Positions 7,498-14,385 of a stretch of DNA of 62,014 bases are shown here, one piece after another (positions within the stretch are counted from its first letter, which is position 1; the number at the start of each line of letters is the position of its first letter). The position numbers were made by a program, and so were the translations under genes. The stretch comes from Thermatribacter sp964570785 (GTDB lineage Bacteria > Atribacterota > Atribacteria > Atribacterales > Thermatribacteraceae): the NCBI GenBank assembly GCA_964570785.1, contig CAZMZG010000004.1, forward strand, positions 1 through 62,014. Reading direction: 5' to 3'. Under the pieces are notes generated by a model, which worked only from the letters and a program-made list of their open reading frames with translations, was not told where the DNA came from and ran no database searches.

Positions 7498-8270
7498 AGG
7501 AAAATATACCACTGCTTTCTCTACAGAACCTGACTATAACTTTTGGAGGATTAACCGCTGTTGATAGTTTTTATTTAGATATATATCCTGGAGAACTGGT
7601 GGGTTTGATTGGGCCAAACGGAGCAGGTAAAACTACCGTATTTAACATAATATGCGGGCAATACAGACCAAGCAGAGGAAAGGTGTTTTTCAGAGGAAAA
7701 GATATAACTGGAATGAGCCCAGATCGAATAACAGCACTGGGAATTGCAAGAACCTTTCAAAATATTAGGCTTTTCGGTGACTTAAGCGTTCTTGAAAATG
7801 TGCTGGTCTCCTTTCACGTGCGCATTAAGAGTTCATTCATTGCACCAATGCTTTCCCTGCCCACCTACTGGCAAGAAGAAAAACAAATTAGAAAAGAAGC
7901 CATGGAGCTTCTGGAGGCAGTCAACCTCCACAAGTTGGCTCAGGAAAAAGCCAGCGCACTTCCGTATGGACAGCAAAGGAGATTGGAAATTGCTCGAGCG
8001 TTGGCAACCCATCCCAAGCTGCTTTTGCTTGATGAGCCTGCAGCAGGCATGAACCCTCAAGAAACAATAGAGCTCACGCGTTTCATAAAACAAATTCTCA
8101 AGAATTTCAACCTTACTATTCTTCTTATTGAACACGATATGAAAGTAGTTATGGGAATTTGTCAGCGTATCGCTGTTCTGGATTTTGGAGTTAAAATAGC
8201 AGAAGGTAATCCTGAGGAAATCAAGAACAATTCACGGGTGATTGAAGCTTACTTGGGAGCGGAAGTCTGA
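7494..8270 (+). CDS. livG: Branched-chain amino-acid-type ABC ATPase LivG
   Basis: A 258-residue ATPase. I take ATG 7494, which overlaps the livM stop and follows GGGAGAAAAAG, rather than the upstream in-frame TTG 7470. It has Walker A GPNGAGKT, the Q-loop ARTFQNIRLF, a divergent ABC signature with YGQQRRLEIARAL in place of LSxGQ, Walker B LLLLDEPAAGMNP and the H-loop LIEHDM. The AAGMNP after Walker B is typical of LivG. It should power import together with LivF. Confidence 0.93.
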   Translation: MKENIPLLSLQNLTITFGGLTAVDSFYLDIYPGELVGLIGPNGAGKTTVFNIICGQYRPSRGKVFFRGKDITGMSPDRITALGIARTFQNIRLFGDLSVLENVLVSFHVRIKSSFIAPMLSLPTYWQEEKQIRKEAMELLEAVNLHKLAQEKASALPYGQQRRLEIARALATHPKLLLLDEPAAGMNPQETIELTRFIKQILKNFNLTILLIEHDMKVVMGICQRIAVLDFGVKIAEGNPEEIKNNSRVIEAYLGAEV

Positions 8271-8271
8271 A

Positions 8272-8994
8272 ATGAACAACAAAACAGTGCTTAAAATAGA
8301 AAACCTCCATGTCTTCTACGGAGGTATTCATGCCCTGAAAGGTATTAATATGGAAGTTGGAGAGGGCAAAATAGTAACCCTGATTGGATCCAACGGAGCA
8401 GGGAAAAGTACGACCTTGCGAGCGATAACCGGTCTGGTTAGAGCCCGAGAAGGTAAAATCATATTTGATAACCGAGAGATCACTCGCGAAGCAACACATC
8501 AAATAGTGGAAAATGGTATTGCTATGGTGCCTGAAGGGAGGAGAATATTTCCCAACCTCACCGTAATAGAAAATCTCCTTCTGGGAAGCTTTACCCGCAG
8601 GGACAAAAACGAAATAAAGAAAGATTTAGACTGGGTTTTTCAAATCTTCCCCCGCTTAAAGGAAAGAACCCACCAAAAGGGGGGCACTCTAAGCGGTGGA
8701 GAGCAACAGATGCTTGCTGTCGCCCGTGCCTTGATGTCTCGTCCTCGCCTGTTGATGATGGATGAGCCATCCCTGGGGTTAGCCCCTCTTCTGGTAAAAG
8801 AAATTTTCAGAATAATCCAAGAGATAAACCGTCAGGGAACTACCATCCTTCTTATCGAGCAGAATGCGAAAGCAGCGCTTGAAATAGCAGATTACGCTTA
8901 TGTACTCGAAACAGGAACTATAGCACTTGAGGGAGAGGGCCAAGCCCTACTTAATAACGAAAAAATTAAAAAAGCATATCTTGGAGAAGATTAG
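8272..8994 (+). CDS. livF: Branched-chain amino-acid-type ABC ATPase LivF
   Basis: A 240-residue ATPase. ATG 8272 is one base after the livG stop and gives the usual LivF length; an upstream in-frame TTG at 8242 would add an unlikely N-terminus. It has Walker A GSNGAGKST, the LivF-typical VPEGRRIFPNLTV, signature LSGGEQQMLAVARAL, Walker B LLMMDEPSLGLAP and H-loop LIEQNAK. It completes the five-component importer. Confidence 0.93.
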   Translation: MNNKTVLKIENLHVFYGGIHALKGINMEVGEGKIVTLIGSNGAGKSTTLRAITGLVRAREGKIIFDNREITREATHQIVENGIAMVPEGRRIFPNLTVIENLLLGSFTRRDKNEIKKDLDWVFQIFPRLKERTHQKGGTLSGGEQQMLAVARALMSRPRLLMMDEPSLGLAPLLVKEIFRIIQEINRQGTTILLIEQNAKAALEIADYAYVLETGTIALEGEGQALLNNEKIKKAYLGED

Positions 8995-9010
8995 CAAAGG
9001 AGGAAAGGCT

Positions 9011-9217
9011 ATGGAAATAAGGGAATATATGGGCCTTGAAAGCGGAATAATCGATAATATCCCCTTTGCAGAAAAAATCACCAGATGGCCCTGGATCCAG
9101 GACAAACGGGTCAAAAAAAGATTTCTCAAGAAGGAAGAATTAGACCTTATAAACAAAAACCTCGCCTGCCTTATTTGCGGAAAAGTTCATGAAGGAACCT
9201 GCCCGGAAAAAAATTAA
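9011..9217 (+). CDS. Small Cys-containing protein at the end of the liv operon, unknown
   Basis: A 68-residue product. ATG 9011 follows a strong AAAGGAGGAAAGG ribosome site, 16 bases after the livF stop; the longer upstream frame into livF is rejected on this ground. The body is basic and charged, with a WPWIQDKRVKKRF patch. The C-terminus, CLICGKVHEGTCP, contains a CxxC plus His and Cys that could bind one zinc. No homologue is recognised. Its operon position suggests a role linked to transport or metabolism of the ligand (inference). Confidence 0.7.
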   Translation: MEIREYMGLESGIIDNIPFAEKITRWPWIQDKRVKKRFLKKEELDLINKNLACLICGKVHEGTCPEKN

Positions 9218-9230
9218 GCGGTAAGAAAAC

Positions 9231-9803
9231 CTAATAACAAAGACCGCCAGAGCAAGAAGAAGAATTATTTCTGTGAGAAGCAATTTTACTTTTTCTGTTT
9301 TTAGAGTAAGTGATCAATGTTTTCTCCACCTCAGCAAATGGCACCTCTCCTTCCCACTTGCCAAGCACTCTGGCTGCAGGATCAACCAGAAAACAAGCAG
9401 GGGTTTCCCAAACTCCCCACTTTGCTTTCAGGTCTTCAGAAACCAGGAACATTTCTTCTGAATTCACAGATTGAGTGATTTGGAGGAGCTTTCTCCAATC
9501 ACAATCGAAACACACAGGAAGTATCCGAACTTCGTCCCCAAACTGAAACGATTGCAGATTTTCCTTCAGCTCAAGAAAACAATAAAGACACTCTAAACAA
9601 TCAGAACTGATAAAAAGAAGCAAAGTGAAGCCTTTTTCAAAATTAATGTCTATCTTTTCGCCTCTCAGAGAATAAGCCTCAAAAGGAGCAGCCTTCCGAA
9701 CCGAAGCCCCAGCTCCACAAACTAAAACCAAAGTCATAATTAAGACTACTGCAGTAATACCTACAACTTTTCCGTTCATCTCCTTAATCATACCACAAAT
9801 CAT
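9231..9803 (-). CDS. Secreted or anchored thioredoxin-fold protein
   Basis: A 190-residue protein with a hydrophobic N-terminal segment (about residues 12-34) that looks like a signal or anchor. A thioredoxin or peroxiredoxin-like domain follows: FTLLLFISSDCLECLYCF carries a CxxC (C69, C72) plus C75, and WGVWETPACFLVDPAARVLGKW gives the fold's cis-Pro region. The C-terminal tail SSSCSGGLCY adds two Cys. ATG 9803 lies three bases after the upstream gene's TGA, so the two are coupled; starts at 9791 or 9779 are possible. It is likely an extracytoplasmic thiol oxidoreductase. Confidence 0.65.
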   Translation of the reverse strand: MICGMIKEMNGKVVGITAVVLIMTLVLVCGAGASVRKAAPFEAYSLRGEKIDINFEKGFTLLLFISSDCLECLYCFLELKENLQSFQFGDEVRILPVCFDCDWRKLLQITQSVNSEEMFLVSEDLKAKWGVWETPACFLVDPAARVLGKWEGEVPFAEVEKTLITYSKNRKSKIASHRNNSSSCSGGLCY

Positions 9804-9806
9804 CTC

Positions 9807-11039
9807 TCAAAAAATAGGCACCGGAGTAAATAACGGTGAAATTTCTAAAGCAAAAGATGAAGTCAAGCGATACAGCTTTCTGGAACTCCTTTCTAAAAGG
9901 AAAATATCCCAGTTATTCGATGCCTTCTTCCCCGAAAACACAATCCACTTCTCATCTGGAGAAACAGCAGGGTGTGCCTTCAAGAAATGATCGAAAGTAA
10001 GCCTTTCTAAACTTTTTTTCGCCAGATTAAAGGAAAAAAGATCGAAATCACCGTTTTGTTCGCCTACAAAAATTATTTCCTTGCCGTCAGCTGAGAAAAC
10101 CGGATCCAAGGCAGTACCTGGAAAGTCAAGTTCTTCCGAATAACCTGAGAACAATTCACAAATTTGAATACGCCAGTATCCATCCTTAAAAAAGGAAAGA
10201 GCAACTTTATTGCCTTGCGAAGAAGCAACAATTCTACCCAGTTTTTTTGAAGCTCTTAGCTCTTCAAAAAGTTTTCTCTGTAATGCTCCATCCTGCTCCA
10301 TGACAAAAATTTCGTCTTCTCCATTGCGGTCACTCAGAAAAACCAGACGTCCACTCTCACCAAGTGGGTAGGGTGAAAAATCGTTGTAGCCTCCACAACT
10401 CAAAGGAAGAAGACTTCCTTTCTCAAGGTCTAATCTCCAAATTTCACGATAACCTCCTCTTCGATGCACCAAAAAAACAAACCGGCCATCACGAGAAATA
10501 CTCATATCTTCTAAGTGCTTCAGGGAATCCACTTTAATTTCCCTTTCTTTGCCATTTTTCAAGTCTCGAACAACCACGGAAAAACAGCCATCCTCATTCC
10601 TGAGAAAAAGAACTTTAAAACTTCTGTGGAAATCCAAGAGTCTTACTATCCTGTGCCGGAGGGTTTCCAGCATTTTTTCCTTTTCGCTCAGCGGGCGAAC
10701 CATGGAAAGGACTTTTTGGTAACTACCAGGAATCAGTACCTGAAAAAACAACAAAGATTCTCTCTGATAGCCCCAAAAAACCAGATCAAAATCTTGCGGC
10801 AAGTTTGCTTCTCCAGAAGAGAAGTGAAAATCTTTTTTGAATTCTACTTCATCAAAAAATCTTTCCAAAAACTCAAAAAGGGAATAGAAATAACCCCCAT
10901 CAGTGGAATCTACAAACAGAGCCCTCTCCAGGGCAAAGCTCTCCGAGCAAGCACAAGCCAACACGAAGAATAAGACCACCAAAAATCCGCTCATTTTTAA
11001 AATCGAAAATCTTCCCTTTCTCTCGACAAGCCAGTTCAT
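9807..11039 (-). CDS. TolB-like beta-propeller protein, exported
   Basis: The frame is open from 11300, but the first 87 residues lack protein-like character and reach into the opposite gene's control region, so I place the start at ATG 11039 (410 residues; ATG 10994 is possible). A hydrophobic stretch, GFLVVLFFVLACAC, gives a signal peptide, perhaps with a lipobox-like Cys. At least four WD40/TolB-type blades follow, such as GRFVFLVHRRGGYREIWRL, GRLVFLSDRNGEDEIFVM, GKEIIFVGEQNGDFDLFSF and EKWIVFSGKKASNNWDIFL. It is not a canonical TolB, since no Tol-Pal genes are nearby. It probably acts outside the inner membrane with the thioredoxin-fold partner. Confidence 0.7.
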   Translation of the reverse strand: MNWLVERKGRFSILKMSGFLVVLFFVLACACSESFALERALFVDSTDGGYFYSLFEFLERFFDEVEFKKDFHFSSGEANLPQDFDLVFWGYQRESLLFFQVLIPGSYQKVLSMVRPLSEKEKMLETLRHRIVRLLDFHRSFKVLFLRNEDGCFSVVVRDLKNGKEREIKVDSLKHLEDMSISRDGRFVFLVHRRGGYREIWRLDLEKGSLLPLSCGGYNDFSPYPLGESGRLVFLSDRNGEDEIFVMEQDGALQRKLFEELRASKKLGRIVASSQGNKVALSFFKDGYWRIQICELFSGYSEELDFPGTALDPVFSADGKEIIFVGEQNGDFDLFSFNLAKKSLERLTFDHFLKAHPAVSPDEKWIVFSGKKASNNWDIFLLERSSRKLYRLTSSFALEISPLFTPVPIF

Positions 11040-11087
11040 TCTGCTTATTCTATTTGATATCCTATTTGAAAGTGAAAAAGAATTATC

Positions 11088-11111
11088 CGAACTCCGGAAG
11101 TTTCCGGTTCG
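11088..11111. promoter_or_regulatory. Inverted repeat between divergent genes
   Basis: CGAA-CT-CCGGAA and TTCCGG-TTCG form an imperfect palindrome around GT. It lies between the divergent propeller and kinase-like genes, and its right arm would occupy the -35 position for a TAAAAT at 11124-11129. An operator role is possible but unproven. Confidence 0.25.
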
Positions 11112-11153
11112 ATAAACAAAACATAAAATATTTTGCCAAAAGGAGTTTATAAA

Positions 11154-12074
11154 TTGCCAAAAAGTAACCTTGAGAAAAGGAACGATGTCAAAATCATTAC
11201 CATCTCTCGGGAGGTGGAAAGCTGGGGCGATGAGATCGGGAATCACCTGGCCAGGATCCTTTCTTTCAAAATTGTGGATTCTAAAAGTTTTCATGAACAC
11301 CTTAAAAGATATTATCCCAATCTTCCCCCAGAGCCACCTTTGGGGGAAAAAGAACGCAACATATGGCTACGCAAAGCACGCTTTTGCTTTGAAAAAATAG
11401 CCCAAGAAAAGCCTCTGATAATCCTGGGTAGAGGAGGGCAAAAAATTTTTGAAAACTATTCCGACAGTTTCCATATATTGGTCGTAGCCAGTTTACAAAC
11501 AAGACTGCAAAGAATCATTCAAAAATATTCCCAGGAAGAAACCATTGCCCTGCGCATTCTTCTCCAGCAAGACAAAAAAAGGGAACGTTTTTTACTGGAG
11601 AAGTTCGGTGTAGAGTGGAAAAACCCCGCACTTTATCATCTCACAATCAACACCTCCTTCTACTCCATAGAAAAAGCTACCGAGCTCATACTGGAAGCTA
11701 TCGAAAACTTCCAGCAAGAAACCAGGCTCCAGCTCGAGCCACCATCGCATGAGCCGAGTATCTTTGCGCACCCCTCTGAGGAGGAATTTGCCAAACTACT
11801 TGATTTCTACGGTATTAAGTGGTTATACGAACCTAAAACCTTCCCATTAGAATGGGATGAGGAAGGTAATGTGACCGAGGCTTTTACTCCTGATTTTTAC
11901 CTACCAGAGTTTAACACCTTTATAGAGTTAACCACTCAACGCCAAAAACTAGTGTGGAAAAAAAATAAAAAGGTCAGGAAATTTAGAGAACTTTATCCAG
12001 ACCTAAAAATAAAAATCATCTATGCCCGCAACCTGGATCACATCAGAAAGAAGCTGGAGCTTGACGATGAGTAG
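11154..12074 (+). CDS. Cytidylate-kinase-like protein fused to a PD-(D/E)XK nuclease-like domain
   Basis: A 306-residue protein. I take TTG 11154, at good spacing after AAAGGAG (11139-11145), not the TTG at 11133. Residues 11-187 resemble the cytidylate-kinase-like family: ITISREVESWGDEIGNHLA, then IILGRGG and VVASLQTRLQR. The usual GSGG of the P-loop is replaced by ESWG, so phosphotransfer may be lost. Residues 210-306 look like a restriction-fold domain, FTPDFYLPEFNTFIELTT, with Asp247 and Glu258, but the usual Lys after Glu is Thr. It overlaps hpt and so may act in nucleotide or nucleic-acid salvage (inference). Confidence 0.65.
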   Translation: MPKSNLEKRNDVKIITISREVESWGDEIGNHLARILSFKIVDSKSFHEHLKRYYPNLPPEPPLGEKERNIWLRKARFCFEKIAQEKPLIILGRGGQKIFENYSDSFHILVVASLQTRLQRIIQKYSQEETIALRILLQQDKKRERFLLEKFGVEWKNPALYHLTINTSFYSIEKATELILEAIENFQQETRLQLEPPSHEPSIFAHPSEEEFAKLLDFYGIKWLYEPKTFPLEWDEEGNVTEAFTPDFYLPEFNTFIELTTQRQKLVWKKNKKVRKFRELYPDLKIKIIYARNLDHIRKKLELDDE

Positions 12075-12636
12075 AGAGGAATTTCAGCTTGGAGAAGTAG
12101 TTTTTTCCAGCGCGGAAATAAAAGAGAAGGTAACCATATTAGCCCAAAAGCTCAACGAAGAATACGCAGCTTCCCAACCAGTGCTGATTTGCGTACTAAA
12201 AGGAGCTGTTTTTTTCACAGTAGACCTCTCCCGTAAGCTGAGCTTTGATTTTGATCTCGAGTTTATTGCTCTCTCCAGGTTTCGTTCTGGAGCAGAAAAA
12301 GCAGTTATTGAAAAAGATGTGGAAACAGAGCTAAAAGGCAGAGAGGTGTTGATCGTTGAGGACATTGTGGACACTGGATTGACTCTTCATTTTTTAATAA
12401 ACACTTTTCAGAAAAAAACCTTGAAAAGAGTACGAGTTTGCACTCTTCTGGATTGCCCTGCAAGAAGAATAATCGACGTTTCTGTAGATTACTCTTGCTT
12501 TGAAATACCGGATATATATGTTGTGGGATATGGACTGGACTTCAGAGGTAAATTCAGAAATCTGGACGAAATCAGGGTTCTCAAGGACCCCTATGGCAGG
12601 AGCACCCAAATTCTCAAGAAGATGGGAAAGGAGTGA
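12067..12636 (+). CDS. hpt: Hypoxanthine phosphoribosyltransferase
   Basis: A 189-residue protein. ATG 12067 overlaps the end of the preceding gene and gives the family-size N-terminus; the frame upstream lies inside that gene. The PRPP-binding motif VLIVEDIVDTGLTL is intact, and VLICVLKGAVFFTVDLSR and VVGYGLDFRGKFRNL are family marks. It salvages hypoxanthine and/or guanine to the nucleotide with PRPP in the cytosol. Confidence 0.9.
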   Translation: MSREEFQLGEVVFSSAEIKEKVTILAQKLNEEYAASQPVLICVLKGAVFFTVDLSRKLSFDFDLEFIALSRFRSGAEKAVIEKDVETELKGREVLIVEDIVDTGLTLHFLINTFQKKTLKRVRVCTLLDCPARRIIDVSVDYSCFEIPDIYVVGYGLDFRGKFRNLDEIRVLKDPYGRSTQILKKMGKE

Positions 12637-12640
12637 AGAG

Positions 12641-13711
12641 ATGTTAGCATTTAGAGAAGTTGTAAAAAGAATGGAAGGATATGTTCCGGGAGAACAGCCC
12701 CAGGAAAAAGGTTTTATAAAGCTCAACACCAACGAAAATCCCTATTCACCTCCTCCAGAAGTCCTTAAGGCTCTTCGGGAAAAAGTCACTCCAGAGCGTC
12801 TCGCCCTTTACCCTCCACCACTCAGTGACCAGCTACGCTTTAAGTTATCTGAGGTATACGGAGTGCCTTCTAACCAAATAATAGTGGGTAACGGATCAGA
12901 CGAGCTCCTGAATATCATATTCAGAGCCTTCCTGGGTTACCGATCCAGGGTTGCTTATCTTTACCCAACTTATACCCTTTACCGCACGCTGGCAACCATT
13001 CAAGAAGCAGAATGTTTGGAAATACCTTTCCATGAGGAAAATTTCCAAGAATTACCGTCCCGATTCTTGGCAGAAGAAGCTGACCTCAAGATAGTTTGCA
13101 ATCCCAACTCGCCCACCGGGACTTTTATAGCGACGAAAGAAATAGAAAAACTCTTACAGGCTTCCAGATGCCCGATAGTCCTTGACGAAGCCTATGTCGA
13201 CTTTGCCGAAGAAAACGCTTTGCCACTTTTGTCAAAGTACCCCCAACTAATTATCGTGCGAACCCTATCCAAATCTTTCTCGCTGGCTGGGCTGAGAATA
13301 GGCTTTCTCTTTGCGCATCCAGAAGTCGTGGAAGGACTTCTTAAACTAAAAGATTCCTATAATGTTAACATCCTCTCCCAAATTGCTGGAGTAGCTGCCC
13401 TGGAAGGACTAAGCCAGGTTAGAGAAAACATTCGTAAAATCAAAAAAACCCGAGAATGGTTTAGTCAGGCCCTGGAAGACCTTGGTTTTCAAGTGCTTCC
13501 TTCTCAGGCTAACTTTGTGTTTGTGAGAAAACGTTCTCGTGAAAGCCTGGAAAAGGTTTATCAGGAACTTAAAAAGCGCAAAATCCTGGTTCGCTTTTTC
13601 CCCGAATGGAAGGAGTGGTTGCGCATTACCATAGGTAAAGACCAGGAAATGCGAGTATTGTTGGAGAACCTTAAGGATATATTGAGCAGGGAGTGGAACA
13701 AGGGTGATTAA
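12641..13711 (+). CDS. hisC: Histidinol-phosphate aminotransferase
   Basis: A 356-residue fold-type I PLP aminotransferase. ATG 12641 is 4 bases after the hpt stop and behind GGAAAGGAG. LNTNENPYSPPPEV opens the HisC pattern, VGNGSDELLNIIFRAF binds PLP, CNPNSPTG and VLDEAYVDFAEE follow, and the PLP lysine sits in TLSKSFSLAGLRIGF. No other histidine gene is present here, so it may serve histidine synthesis from a distance or act on aromatic substrates. Confidence 0.87.
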   Translation: MLAFREVVKRMEGYVPGEQPQEKGFIKLNTNENPYSPPPEVLKALREKVTPERLALYPPPLSDQLRFKLSEVYGVPSNQIIVGNGSDELLNIIFRAFLGYRSRVAYLYPTYTLYRTLATIQEAECLEIPFHEENFQELPSRFLAEEADLKIVCNPNSPTGTFIATKEIEKLLQASRCPIVLDEAYVDFAEENALPLLSKYPQLIIVRTLSKSFSLAGLRIGFLFAHPEVVEGLLKLKDSYNVNILSQIAGVAALEGLSQVRENIRKIKKTREWFSQALEDLGFQVLPSQANFVFVRKRSRESLEKVYQELKKRKILVRFFPEWKEWLRITIGKDQEMRVLLENLKDILSREWNKGD

Positions 13712-14351
13712 GCTTTTCATATGGGATCTCGATAATACCATTATTGCCAGTTCGGAGTTACTCTGGGGAGCTTTTTCATGGGTTGCTTACAAATATCTCG
13801 GAAAAGAATTATCTCCCCAGGAAATCGTAGCCATGTATGGACCTCCAGAAAGCGATATAATAGAGAAAATGGTAGGCAGAAAATTAAAAGCGCAAGCGCT
13901 TAAAGATTTCTATGATTTTTACCTGACCCACCACGATTCTAAAGTAAAGGTTTTCGAGCCTGTGGTAGAAGTCATCCGGTATCTAAGAAAAAAACACACG
14001 CTCCAAGCACTGTTTACGTCCAAAGGCAAAAAGAGCGCCCAGATTACCCTTGAAAAAACAGGTATGTCTTCCCTTTTTCACGTTGTTGTTTGTGGCGACG
14101 AAATACTTCGTCCCAAACCCTACCCTGACGGGGTGGACAAAATATTGATTAGCCTTAAAGCTGACCCTAAGGAAACAATCTATCTCGGCGATTCTCCGCT
14201 TGATTACAAATCGGCGCGCATTGCGGGAGTCTTTTTTGGAATGACACTCTGGGATGCACTTTTCGAAGCTTCCAGCTTGCGGTTAAAACCGCACATCTGC
14301 TTTGAACAGCTGGTGGACCTGCAAAAATGGGTCCGAAAAATGTATCCTTAA
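13704..14351 (+). CDS. HAD-superfamily phosphatase
   Basis: A 215-residue protein from GTG 13704, overlapping the hisC end. Motif I is FIWDLDNTI (DxDxT variant), motif II is the Ser of ALFTSKGKKSA, motif III the Lys of RPKPYPDG, and motif IV YLGDSPLDYKSARIAG. The cap is of the phosphoglycolate phosphatase/beta-phosphoglucomutase type. The substrate is unknown; given hpt upstream and nrdJ downstream, a nucleotide or phosphosugar is possible. Confidence 0.85.
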   Translation: MIKLFIWDLDNTIIASSELLWGAFSWVAYKYLGKELSPQEIVAMYGPPESDIIEKMVGRKLKAQALKDFYDFYLTHHDSKVKVFEPVVEVIRYLRKKHTLQALFTSKGKKSAQITLEKTGMSSLFHVVVCGDEILRPKPYPDGVDKILISLKADPKETIYLGDSPLDYKSARIAGVFFGMTLWDALFEASSLRLKPHICFEQLVDLQKWVRKMYP

Positions 14352-14385
14352 AATGCGATAAGGCCAGATCCTGGAAGTTATTCTC

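Noticed and set aside
9218..9252. GCGGT/ACCGC as a bidirectional terminator between the convergent genes
   Set aside because: A 5-bp stem with a loop of about 20 bases and no T-run is too weak.
11040..11300. An 87-residue N-terminal extension of the propeller protein
   Set aside because: Its composition is not protein-like, it would bury the signal peptide, and it overlaps the divergent control region.
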